Origin: Cornus controversa
Lineage: Eukaryota; Streptophyta; Magnoliopsida; Cornales; Cornaceae
DNA: 64,000 nt
Direction: 5' to 3'
NCBI GenBank assembly: GCA_026545225.1
Contig: CM048845.1
Location: 101,738,033-101,802,032, forward strand
Part shown: positions 1 through 10,236 of the stretch, piece after piece
Layout of the letters: the number at the start of each line of letters is the position of its first letter
Position numbering within the stretch: the stretch's first letter is position 1
Program-made: the position numbers and the translations under genes
The notes under the pieces: generated by a model
Databases searched by the model: none
Seen by the model: the letters and a program-made list of their open reading frames with translations, nothing else
Told to the model about the DNA's origin: nothing

Positions 1-1150
1 ATGAAAGTAGCCATCAAAGTTCAAGAAACACCATTGAGAGTTGTAGTCTAACCATATTTTCTTTAACTCTCGGAGTATGATTTGAGAAATAAGTGTCTGA
101 GTTTCTTGTCAACAAATAAAAAAAGAAAAAGAAAATCAAAGCTTCAAAGAGAATTTTAAATTTGGACATTAAACCTTATACATTGCGTGTTAGGAGATCA
201 AAGCCTTTGGAGAATATAAAAATATTAGAAGGAATATTTACTCCATCTATCATAGCTTTTCATACCAAAATATGAGTAAGCAAGCTACTGAAGTAACATC
301 AGATTATATACCAAAATATGAGTAAGGTAGCTAGTAAAGTAACATCAGATTAATTTGTCAAAAGATCTACCTATTATTTATGGTAGGTCTTCATACTAGA
401 AACTGTTCACTAATTAACAAAAATTGCAAAGTTCCAAATTTCAATTATGTCATTGTTGATGATGATAACGATAACGTGATTTATACATCTGATGTTGCCA
501 TGTTAACCATATGGTATGATTATATATATAAGCCAGAAAATGGGTCCATTGGGCAATCAAGTCTTGCAAGGTGCTCGATGTTACGACTCCACCAACTGCT
601 CATTAGTCATCACCGGGAGGGTCCATTGGCCCACTAACTATTTCAATTTGTTACTTGATTTTTATGCAAATCTATAAAGAAAATAAATAGATATATTTTT
701 TCTATCCACTAATTGGTTTAAATAATCTAATCTTAGATTTTTTTTATAAATTAAGAATATGCTAATTAAGATTAAAGACTATATAATATAATTTGTATGT
801 ATTTTAACTTTTTTTTTTTCATGTTTATCAATCTCTTTTATATGCCCTCATCATCGCCACTCTCTATATTACAAAGTTTGCGTTCTCTTACATGAGATCA
901 TTTTTGTATAATATATATTGCATATTTTTGAGCGAAATATACTATGAAATCAATCGTAGAATCCGCTTCTTAATTCTAGCTCATGTTAATTTCACAAGTC
1001 AAATAATATACTAAACTCAAAAAAAATTGCATCACTCAAAAGTTCAATTTTATCTAAGATCTTGACTAACTTAGAAGTTAAAAAGAGTCTAGTGAATTGT
1101 TATTCAAAATCATCATGCATGTCACTGTAAAGAACAAATCAAATATTTTA
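1..1150. other. AT-rich intergenic DNA, no gene seen
   Basis: No open frame here resembles a protein I know. The only clear structure is an imperfect 46-bp tandem duplication at about 262-353: each copy contains ACCAAAATATGAGTAAG and ends in a shared AACATCAGATTA segment. Confidence 0.6.
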
Positions 1151-1284
1151 TAGATCGGATTAAACTAAACTTTTCATGAATTGAATCGGATCGAATTCAA
1201 TTTTAACCAGTCTGTTAAAATAGGATTAGGATTGGATTAGGCATCAAAGTTTGATGCCTAATCCGACTGGTGGTCACCCCTGCT
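1150..1284. repeat. hAT-like repeat remnant with strong hairpin
   Basis: A GGATTAG-rich stretch contains a near-perfect hairpin. GGATTAGGCATCAAA at 1234-1248 is followed, after one base, by its exact reverse complement at 1250-1264, and CCAGTC / GACTGG at 1207-1212 and 1265-1270 extend the pairing. It ends in GGTCACCCCTG, close to the reverse complement of the start of the element at 7803. I infer one end of an old non-autonomous hAT-type element. No second terminus or target duplication was found. Confidence 0.4.
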
Positions 1285-1708
1285 CTTTTTTTTTTTTCCT
1301 TCTCATGTTCTAAAATAAAACTCTCAATGTGGATGAGTCAGCATAGCAACGATGGTAGGATCTCTCTCTATCCGGGTCGGGGTGGGGCATATTTGTTGGG
1401 TGATGCAATGGTATGAGACAATGGTATACGTTATCACCAATTAAATATCTTGCCAACAATGGAGTGAGGGATTTTAGAAGATTCAAATGAAGCACTACCT
1501 GTGGACTACATTCAAACAAATGTCACCAAAATAAATGATAGGTGGTGGTTGTACCAACAACGTGTCCCACTCAAGAGAACAATTTTCAACGATTTAAGAC
1601 TTCAGTTGTCCGAACATGAAATCAAAACTGACATTACAGCAAAATAGTTATGAGCTGAACTATTTACAACCTTCAGACAGCAAATGAAGCAAGCACTGAT
1701 CATCAACC

Positions 1709-2050
1709 ATGGAAGGAAACAGAAAAAAGAGAGCAGCCAGAGATGAGGAGGAAGATAAGCAAAACATGGATGATGAAGAAAAGATGGAAAAATTCTTTGC
1801 CATAATCAGAAGGTTCCATGAATACCGGATGATTGGTTTGCACGAAATGGAGGCGAATCGAGCAATGAAGAAGGTCAAGAACATCCGAGAACCAGCTGTG
1901 TGGGTTCCTTCATTCGAAAGAGAAGATTTTGTAGATCAAGAGTGTAGAAACGCGAACACGATTAAGTCTAACTCTTCCATAGAGGCCACTGGAAAGGAGA
2001 AGAGAAAGGAAGAAAAATGCAAGGGATTGGACCTCAATCTTACCTTGTAA
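1709..2050 (+). CDS. NIMIN-like NPR1-interacting regulator
   Basis: Intronless 113-residue protein. It is very acidic and basic by turns, with no membrane segment. Three features point to the NIM1-INTERACTING (NIMIN/NRR) family. First, EEKMEKFFAIIRRFHEYR (about residues 23-40) fits the NPR1-binding helix. Second, VWVPSFEREDF (about 64-74) fits the W-x-P-x-F-x-x-EDF block. Third, the last residues LDLNLTL form an EAR (LxLxL) repression motif. Known NIMINs are 110-140 residues, so the length fits. In the family these nuclear proteins bind NPR1 and damp salicylic-acid-induced PR gene expression. The ATG at 1709 is the first in frame and gives a natural N-terminus; the stop is TAA. The family is called with good confidence, but the subtype (NIMIN1, 2 or 3) is not resolved. 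Confidence 0.8.
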   Translation: MEGNRKKRAARDEEEDKQNMDDEEKMEKFFAIIRRFHEYRMIGLHEMEANRAMKKVKNIREPAVWVPSFEREDFVDQECRNANTIKSNSSIEATGKEKRKEEKCKGLDLNLTL

Positions 2051-3279
2051 TGAATGTATGTATGATGAAATCAAATACGTACTTCTTATGTAGTTTTTGA
2101 ATTTACCTGAAGCAGCTTCCATGTTCAAATGTGATCATGTTGTCTTAAACGTATATCTATCATGCTCTCTTTCAAGATGTTTGTTGAAATTATAAAGAGA
2201 CCTAACCAGCGTCAAAAAAGACAACAATAGGCACAATCAACCCTATTTTGCATCTAAATGGAAAGAAACTCAATTTCATTTGTAGCATTAATCATTAAAA
2301 AATAGAACAATTAAAATAGGGATGCAGTTAAGATTGAGATCAAGAAATATAAAAAAAGTGAACGTTTCTATTATTTATTCTCAATTATTCATAATGAATG
2401 AAAAATTAGTAATGACCTTAGTTATAGAAGCAAGGTTGAATGGATGTCTAATTATATTGTGTGAAATATTTGTGAAATGGTTAAAATTGGAGATAAAATA
2501 AGAGAAAATTAATTAAGATGACATAGACATGTATAAAGAAGACCACGAGAGAGAGAACATTGCACAATGAATGATGGTTCCAAACTAGTTTATTGCAAGA
2601 TAATTGCTTCACATAGGGGGCACATTGAAGGGTAATGAGATAATTTATTTTTATTTTTTTAACAAAATAATAGTAAGCACTATTTTCATACAAATTGAAG
2701 AGAAAAACTTTGCATATTTAAGCAACACAATTATACAAAACAAATTCAAATGTGTGGGTTCTTGTGTATTCCTCATCACTCCCTCTTATAGTGAATACTA
2801 TAACATAAGTCAAATTAGTTAGGACTCTACAAACCTAAAAAGTTCTCGCTTGAAATAATTAAAAAATTAATGAATGAAATTTGTCTTTGTATTGAGGACT
2901 TTAACAATTAGTTAGGTTCTCTCAAATTAAAAACCAATTGAGGGAATTGGGTGCTTTACAATATGGGTCATCACTTTTTCTAACAGGTGTATATTCATGA
3001 TTTTCATGTATCATATACAATTAAAGAGAAGCAGACAAGGACGGTTTGTTTTTTAGGATTTTTTTGTACCTTCTTAGAGATTGTGATCCTTCATTAAAAA
3101 GAGAATTGCTGAAACAGAATTGTGTAGCATAGGATGAGAGAGAATTAAAGATGGAAATGTGAAGTGTCCAGTGGTTAGAGAGATTATATTGGGGCCTGTT
3201 AAGTATGTATATGCATGCTCATTATCTTAAGTCCATAAGCTGACCTTAAATCAATTGGTGAATGTCAGGTCCAGTGAAA
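2051..3279. other. Intergenic region between NIMIN-like and PPR genes
   Basis: AT-rich with no intact gene. The sequence at 2430-2570 on the + strand reads, with stops, like the end of an RTE-type LINE reverse transcriptase (see separate entry). The part nearest 3280 should contain the 3' UTR of the PPR gene. Confidence 0.5.
2430..2570 (+). mobile_element. Possible RTE-type LINE fragment
   Basis: Translated with stops, this stretch gives EWMSNYIV, then IGDKIREN, then HRHV and RRPRERT. The order matches the C-terminal part of plant RTE-clade polymerases (RWMCG..., EDKMREN.LRWFGHV.RRP). It is heavily decayed and short; the call rests on motif order only. Confidence 0.35.
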
Positions 3280-5391
3280 TCACCAATAGTCCCTGCAAGA
3301 ACACAAGCCGTCTTTAAAGTGATGGAATCTATTAGCATCCCTCAATATGATTTCTCGGCCTGTGATCTTTGCGATTAACTTAATTGCAGAATGACAATCC
3401 CCACAAACCCGAAGGTTCTTCATTACACGAATAGGCATTCCTTCAGGCACTTTCAAAAGTCCATATCCCACAGCCAGTTTCTCGCTGTGATGCCGCAAGC
3501 CATGCACCTTCTCTTCTTCTTCTACATCATGCAGCACAAAGCTACCATCAGGACAATACCCAGCTTCTTTTAATGACCCACCTAATTTCTCCAGCAGCTT
3601 TGTGATTATTGAATGCTCAGGGTGGGGCATGTTATCTCCTCCTGTAAACATATGGACTTTCTTCTCCACCTCAATCCAGCTACAACCAGGTGATTTGCTC
3701 ACCTGTCTTGACCTCATATTTTCCCTTAGCTCTGCAACATCGGTCCATCTACCTTTTGACGCGTACATATTTGATAGCAAGATATATGGCCCAGCATTTT
3801 TTGGCTCAAGTTGTAAAAGTTTTTTCGCTGCAACTTCAGCCAAATCCAAGTTCATGTGGGTTCTACACGCACCCAATAAAGAACCCCAAACAATACCATC
3901 TGCTTCGACTGGCATCTCTTTAATTAAATTCATTGCTTCATTTACTTGGCCTGCTCGGCCAAGCAGATCGACCATACAAGCATAATGTTCAGTTGTTGGT
4001 TCCACTAGATACTTGGATTTCATGGACTCAAAAATTTCAAGCCCTTCTTTAACTTTTCCAGTGTTCCCACAAGCTGAGAGAACTCCAATAAAAGTAACAA
4101 CATCTGCTGCAACGCCTAAAGAACACATTTCATAGAATACTTGTAAAGCTTGCTCTCCTAGGCCATGTTGAGCGTAACCTGTGATAATAGAGTTCCACAT
4201 AACAATATCCTTAGGAGAAAATCGATCGAACACCTCTTTCCCCTTAACAAGATCACCGCATTTAATATACATTGTGATCAAAACTGAGGCAACGTACACA
4301 TCGGACACGAACTGGGATTTGACCAACTGGGCATGAACCTGTCTACCATGATCAAGACTGGCCAGACTGGCACAAACAGAAAGAACACTTATAAAAGACG
4401 GGAAATTCAGCCGAACTCCTTGAGCTTGCATCAAAGCAAACAAATTAAGTGCTTCTAGCTCCAACCCTTTCCGTTCATAAACCTTAATCATTGCACTCCA
4501 AGTCCCATCATCCCTCTCCTTCATCTGATCAAAAAGCTGCCTCGCTTTGGCAACCTCCCCATTCTGGCCACAAGCAACTATCATTTTGTTAAAAGATCCA
4601 ACTAACTTTATGGGCATTGCATCAAAAAGATCCCAGGCCTCTTCCATCCGTCCGCATCGAGTGTAACCCATCAGCATAGCTGTCCATGACACCTCATTCT
4701 TCTCTGGCATTACCTCAAAAAGCTTCCTAGCAACATCCACCTGCTGATTCTGTGCATAACCGGAAATCATAGCAGTCCAAGAAAAAACATTTCGACGAGG
4801 CATCTCATCAAAAAGCTCACGTGCTTCAGCTATACGACCTTCTTGACAATACCCCACGATCATACTAGTCCGAGCAACTACATCCTTCACCGGCATCATA
4901 TCAAAAAGTCGCCGAGCCTCATCAATTCGACAGTCTTGAATTAGGCCACCTAGCATCACCGTCCATGATACAACATTCTTCTCAGGCATTTGCCAAAAAA
5001 GCGATTCAGCCTCTAAAATCAACCCCTCTTCTACATACCCTCTAACCAATGCGGTCCACGAAACAACATTCCGCTCTGGCATCATATCAAATACTTTCCG
5101 AGCCTCGTTTAACATTTTGTTCTTGACATACCCTGAAATCAGCCCATTCCAAGAAACAGTGTTTCTCTCAGGCATTCTATCAAACAAAAATCGGGCTTCA
5201 TTGGGTTGGTTATTCTGAAAGTACCCAGAAATTATGGAATTCCAAGAAACAATACTCTTCTGGCGCATTTGATCAAAAACTTTTCGTGCATTCTCGATTT
5301 GACCAATACGTGCAAACCTGGCTATCTGAGAATCAGCTGAAATCGCTATACTTGAGCAGTATGTTCGATACTGGATCAACAAAAACTGCAT
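3280..5391 (-). CDS. DYW-class pentatricopeptide repeat protein (At1g56690-like)
   Basis: Intronless 703-residue PLS-type PPR protein. Tandem PPR motifs run from about residue 20 to 570, many with the repeating V-SW-x-x-(M/L)-I-x-GY pattern and MPERN/MPEKN linkers, followed by E/E+ motifs (GCSWIEV) and a complete DYW domain. The deaminase-like HSE lies at about 635-637 and CGDCH at about 663-667, and the protein ends in CSCRDYW. Length and repeat order closely resemble Arabidopsis At1g56690, annotated as mitochondrial. The family binds organelle RNA one base per repeat, and the DYW domain performs C-to-U editing. The first ATG (5391) gives a short N-terminus, FLLIQYRTYCSSIAIS, usable as a targeting peptide. 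All zinc and catalytic residues I can identify are present, so it looks functional. The RNA target is not known from sequence. Confidence 0.93.
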   Translation of the reverse strand: MQFLLIQYRTYCSSIAISADSQIARFARIGQIENARKVFDQMRQKSIVSWNSIISGYFQNNQPNEARFLFDRMPERNTVSWNGLISGYVKNKMLNEARKVFDMMPERNVVSWTALVRGYVEEGLILEAESLFWQMPEKNVVSWTVMLGGLIQDCRIDEARRLFDMMPVKDVVARTSMIVGYCQEGRIAEARELFDEMPRRNVFSWTAMISGYAQNQQVDVARKLFEVMPEKNEVSWTAMLMGYTRCGRMEEAWDLFDAMPIKLVGSFNKMIVACGQNGEVAKARQLFDQMKERDDGTWSAMIKVYERKGLELEALNLFALMQAQGVRLNFPSFISVLSVCASLASLDHGRQVHAQLVKSQFVSDVYVASVLITMYIKCGDLVKGKEVFDRFSPKDIVMWNSIITGYAQHGLGEQALQVFYEMCSLGVAADVVTFIGVLSACGNTGKVKEGLEIFESMKSKYLVEPTTEHYACMVDLLGRAGQVNEAMNLIKEMPVEADGIVWGSLLGACRTHMNLDLAEVAAKKLLQLEPKNAGPYILLSNMYASKGRWTDVAELRENMRSRQVSKSPGCSWIEVEKKVHMFTGGDNMPHPEHSIITKLLEKLGGSLKEAGYCPDGSFVLHDVEEEEKVHGLRHHSEKLAVGYGLLKVPEGMPIRVMKNLRVCGDCHSAIKLIAKITGREIILRDANRFHHFKDGLCSCRDYW

Positions 5392-6160
5392 CGATTGACA
5401 AGAACCTTAACAACCTGAATGAAAAAGGCAATTAAGTTCCACTTTCTGAGATAATTAAGCGGACGCCCTCAATCAAATTTTAGTAGAAAAATATGATATG
5501 ATGAATAATTAACAATAATGAGACTAGCATGAAAATGTGTTACGATGATGATTATAATTTATAATGACATATATCTCGATTGAATGTGGGACGCGGGAAT
5601 AAAAACAAGGCAATGTATCACTGTCTAAGTTCTATAGCATTTAAGTTCTGATTAAAATTTTTGAATATGGGGTATATATAATAGAGCAAAAAAAAAAAAA
5701 ACCCCTTGAGTATTTAAAATTGGCACTAAAATCCCCTTGACCCGCGAATGAAAAGTACCAAGAAGAAGACAAGTGAACCACTAACTGAAGAATAAAAAAA
5801 AAAAATCAAACTTTAGATAAATCAAAGCAACTCATGTAAATTTAACAAATTAAGAAAATCCGCTCAACAAGATGCTGATCAACGTTGAAACAACATCAAC
5901 CCTTAGAAAAACAACCAAATCGATAACGATAATGTAGCTGAAGTTCACAACAAAGAGCCAAAACGTTAGTCGAAAGAACGCGAGTTCTGTCACAATAAAG
6001 AAACACGAATCAGAATTTCCCGATCCTGTGAATCTGAGTGAGAGAGACGATTTTCTTAGAATATATTGTACTGTTCAATAATTACAGCGGAGGTGATATT
6101 TTGTAGGGGTGAAGAAAGCATGGTGCAATTTGGAATGGACAACCCCAACCGAGTCTACTT
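5392..6160 (-). promoter_or_regulatory. Upstream region of the PPR gene
   Basis: No coding potential. On the minus strand the section around 5930-6090 is mixed-base and CT-rich, like a plant 5' leader. It is followed toward the gene by A-rich DNA (A tracts near 5690 and 5800). A leader intron is possible, but the start site cannot be placed. Confidence 0.3.
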
Positions 6161-6164
6161 CCAT

Positions 6165-6740
6165 TTTTTAGGGGCTATTTTTATAATTATGATTAAGTTT
6201 GAGTTTTAAAATCATAACTCAAACTTAATTAAGGTTGAGTTTGAATTGAGGTATCAAAAATTCGAATCCAACTCGAATCTGAATTGTGATATTATTTTTA
6301 TGCATATTTTTTATTTTATATATTACATATAATATTCAAATTATGACAACCTTTTTCTTTTCAACTTCTTTTATTTAAATCTTAATTTATTGTATGTTAA
6401 CACTTTGAATAATTAATTGCTTAAAAATTTGTTTGTAATTTTTTAGAAATTTGCATTAAGTTCTTAATTTTGTGTGTGTTTAGGAGTAATCTAATGTGAA
6501 ACTTATTAAAGATTCCTTTAAATTTTCAACATGAAGATTGGTGATATAGATAATCCGAATTAACCCGACTTTTTAACTCGAAATCTCAGCCCAAGTTTAA
6601 AAATTTAAGGATGAATTGGGCTAGGTTTGGGTAGTTAGGGTTGAAAGTAGAGTTAGGGTTGAAATGTTGAATATTTTATATGTAAGGTTGAGTCCGAGTT
6701 GTACCTCTAACTCGCCCAATTTGCCCAAGTTGCAGTCCTA
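6165..6740. repeat. Degenerate hAT-like interspersed repeat
   Basis: Begins TTTTTAGGGGCTATTTTT and ends near GTTGCAGTCCTAG. Between them are many AACTCGAA / GGGTTGA words and a self-complementary segment near 6190-6240 (AAGTTTGAGTT against AACTCAAACTT). This layout is typical of small non-autonomous hAT-like plant elements. No matching 8-bp target duplication is visible. Confidence 0.35.
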
Positions 6741-7802
6741 GAAGAAAGGCGCACTAGCTCGACCCTTCGAATCAAGACTTGATTTGGCCTGTGGTATATG
6801 ATCCAAGTGGGCCTAACATCGCTCTTTCGAGTCCTCTTCATAGTTTATTTTTTCCTTCGAGTTCAAGCACATGCTCGCTCTCACGCAACGCCCTCCTTAA
6901 AACATATATGCAAAAAATGAGTTATTAATATTCCTTTATAAAATATTATCATTAACAAACAAAATAAGAGTTAAGAATCATTGTATAATTAACATGGATA
7001 AATTTTGTACTAAATCATGATATTATCTCAACACTTCTGTTTTAAATAAATTGTAAACTCTTCATAACAATTATAATATGATATTATTGTTGAAAAACTA
7101 CATTTTCATGTTCAAAACTTGTTAAAAATGTATTTTGAAGTATTTGAGAAGTATCAAATACATGTTATAAATAAAAAATATATATTTTAAAATTATGAAT
7201 ACTTTTAGAAGTATTCGGGAGTATCCGAGGAGTATCGTTATCGGATACGGATACGGATACATTACTCTTATAGAAGTATATGTGTTTCCTATGTCAAAAC
7301 CATTACTTTTTTATTTCATTTTATTTTATAGTTAATCACATTAGAAAAACTAATATTTTATTTATTTTCAAAAAAATATATTAATCATCATCATCCTAAC
7401 CTTAATTTCATATGATTAAGTCATTCACACGAATTCTCACCAATTGAATGAGAATAAGAATTCATCAAAAAAAAATTTACATAAATTTTACCGTTAGTTG
7501 TCTAACTGATACTAACCCACCTCTTTTTTACATTTGACATTGGATATCGGTAATGAGGGAGTGAAGAATTCAAGTAGGTATACATCACATGAATCTGATT
7601 TGGCGACTAACGACAAAAACATGTCCTTATAGCACAACTGAAAAGGAATGCTCGAGCTAACTTTACCGCACAAGTAGGAAACAAACTAGTCCGTGCAAAT
7701 CAAGCACCATCCACACGTACAACTGTGCAAGAGCCACACCTTATGGGTCTGTCAAACAAACCTACAGTCATCAAATACGGCCTAGCCAGCACCACTTGGC
7801 GG
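6741..7802. other. Intergenic DNA, no gene seen
   Basis: AT-rich, no convincing coding segment. A short direct repeat of GGATAC lies at 7238-7261 inside a GTATCGG-rich patch of the kind found in plant transposon remnants. Confidence 0.4.
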
Positions 7803-8280
7803 TAGGGGTGACCACAAATCAAATTGAATTAGGTATCAAATTAACCGAATCCAATCGATTATAACAGATTGGTGAAAATTTAATCCAATCCGATCCATCA
7901 GAAGGCTTTAATCTAATCCATGAAATATCGGATTGGATCATATCCGTTTTGGAATTGGACATTTCTAGATAGTCCAATATATATATTTTTTAATCATGAC
8001 CTAGTAGAAAAATTATAAATTTATTAACATTAGTTCATATATTTTAAAATATTTTTTTATTATAACCAATTTAAATTAAATGATATTTATATATGATATA
8101 TTCTTAACATATTGAATCAGATTGGATTCACGGATCGAGTTGGAATTTTTAGACCCTAATATGTAATCCGATCTAATCCTTACGGATTTTTAATTTTTGA
8201 ATTCACCACGAATCGTTGGGCTAAAAATTGATCTAATTTGCACGGATTGAAATGAATTCACAAATTGACAGATGATGCCA
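7803..8280. repeat. hAT-like non-autonomous element, right end unclear
   Basis: Starts TAGGGGTGACCACAAATC and contains the same AATCCGATC / CGGATTGG words as the element at 50086-50760, in the same order up to a shared GAATTCACAAATTGACAGATGATG-like segment near 8255. The right terminus seems lost or diverged, so the end is approximate. Confidence 0.45.
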
Positions 8281-9114
8281 CATTTCCAATTATAACAATT
8301 CCTATTAAGAGATTTCTGTAACATTCCAAATTGTGCAGCCAAACAAATGTAACCACACAAGTTCACACTATTAATATTAGACATTTTATTTTTTCAAAAT
8401 TTCAAACAAAGACACATTTTCGAAACATTGTCAAACCTTTTTTTGAAGAGGAAAGATCCATATCATCTAAAGTAATGCCAATTAGGATTGATATTAAAAG
8501 TGAAGAGACAGGCCTTCAACTTGTGTTCAACAATGTTTACTTTTGATCATTTTTACCAAAAAAATTATTAATTATATTATTGGAGATGAATAACCATTTA
8601 GTCTTATATGAAAAATAATAAAAGTATAATAAGCATACATAAAGGAATGAATACTCAAATAAAAAGAATTTTCAAGGAATTCAACAATGAATTGAAAATA
8701 TCTTTTCCAAATGAAGGCAATTTTTTTTTCCAAGACAAGAAAGAAATATATTGATCCAATACTATCCATTTGTGTACATAATTTAAGATGAGTTGAGCTT
8801 AGATTAGAATTTAGGCTATGATTCCCTATGATGACTTGTTCAACCCAAATCTGACATTACTTGTACAAAGTGAGTGCCTCTTCAATCGTCATGTTTACTC
8901 ATTAACCAATTATTTTTCTAAAAACCAAGTTGGTATCCTCCAAGTCCCATTATGCATTTGGTCATCTCTCACGAAAAATTTGAAAGATGACCTCTCAATG
9001 TTGGCATAATACATCAAGGAAACAAGACTCTCATGATCATATAGCATTGTCGTGAGGGCATTAACATGATTTACTAGTACTGAAAAACTAATTGACATAA
9101 TAGCCTGGCTTTGT
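8281..9114. other. Intergenic DNA, no gene seen
   Basis: AT-rich sequence with only short chance reading frames. It lies directly beyond the C-terminal end of the WAT1-related pseudogene. Confidence 0.4.
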
Positions 9115-9882
9115 TTAGCTTATAGCATGAAGATTAATGTCAGTTGACTGCACCGGTAACTGCAATTCCAAGTCGGTTTTCGCCTCTTGCTCCTCGTCAT
9201 CCTTTGCTGCAACCAAAATTTTGCACTTCGGATTCATCTCCTTATTCCCATAATAATCAATACAGACCCTACAACACTGCCACAACAACCACACAAAACT
9301 ATTATCAAAATTTGCTTGGTTTTGTTGATTTAAAAAAATAAGTAGTACATATATATATATATATATATATATATGTCATTTACATACGTTCCTACGTATA
9401 GTCTCGAATTAGAGAGGACCTTTCCTTTGGATACACCATGACATGAGGCAGAACACACTAGTCCCTGAAATAGGCACAGAATGAGGTAAGAAGAGCCGGT
9501 CAAATTCACACACAACACACACATTGATATATCCAATGCTATATATATAGCTCATAAATATCAAGAATCATACCGCACATAAGCATGAAACAGCCCTAAT
9601 CCCCGGGCTCAATGACCATGCAGATATTTTATCTTCGCCGTCATAAGCCAATAATTTCCAAGCTACCAAACATAACAAAGAAAATGATGTAAATATTTAC
9701 AACATATCATTTGCATTGCTAAAATGAGAAAATAATTACAGGACAAGAAAAAATAAAGAGATTACCGGAAAGGAACGACGAGGAGAAAAGTGACTGCTGG
9801 GAGTAAATTTGACAATGCACATGCAATTGTTGGGGTGGAGTTTTTCAGACCAATGAAGTAAGTGATTTGGTTCAAAGTTGCA
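9115..9882 (-). pseudogene. WAT1-related (UMAMIT/EamA) transporter pseudogene
   Basis: Three pieces in the right order on the minus strand. (1) A clean 117-nt exon, 9882-9766, with AG before it and GT after it. It encodes [19 protein letters not shown] followed by [13 protein letters not shown], the first EamA-repeat signature of the WAT1-related family, closest in memory to At1g09380. (2) A piece at 9464-about 9412 after an AG, giving GLVC, then in another frame MSWCIQRKGPL, the hallmark of the second EamA repeat. (3) A last exon at about 9276-9115 with GSVLII, then in another frame NKEMNPKCKI and an acidic tail ending at TAA 9115-9117. Frame breaks in pieces 2 and 3, and the missing first exon and other middle exons, make this a pseudogene. 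Family members are plasma or vacuolar membrane exporters of amino acids or auxin. Confidence 0.7.
9349..9374. repeat. (TA)n microsatellite in the WAT1 pseudogene
   Basis: An uninterrupted AT/TA dinucleotide run between the last and middle exon pieces of the pseudogene. Further (TA)n and (TG)n(TA)n runs lie at 9957-9975 and 10143-10186. Confidence 0.8.
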
Positions 9883-10143
9883 CTGCACAATTCATTAATC
9901 CATGTTAATTAAGTTCTTGTTTCCTTGCTGCAGTACTACTAGTTACATGTGACTCATATATATATATATATATATAGAAGCTTGGTATAATAAGGAAGAA
10001 AAATTCAATCTAATGGTCAAAAGTGATTAAAAAAATCAATCATGTGATCCAAAATGTCTTTTGTTATCTACAGTCTAAAATCACTCTATTTAACGATCAC
10101 GGTTGCGAGTACATGACAGTGCCGTAGGCACAAGTATACACTA

Positions 10144-10191
<48 letters not shown>

Positions 10192-10236
10192 AATGAGAAT
10201 AGCACGCAATTTAGATTTTTTCCCCATCATAGATAG
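9883..10236. other. Gap holding microsatellites, missing WAT1 first exon
   Basis: The first exon of the WAT1-related gene would be expected here on the minus strand, but nothing like it is readable. The stretch contains two TA-rich microsatellites. Confidence 0.4.
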
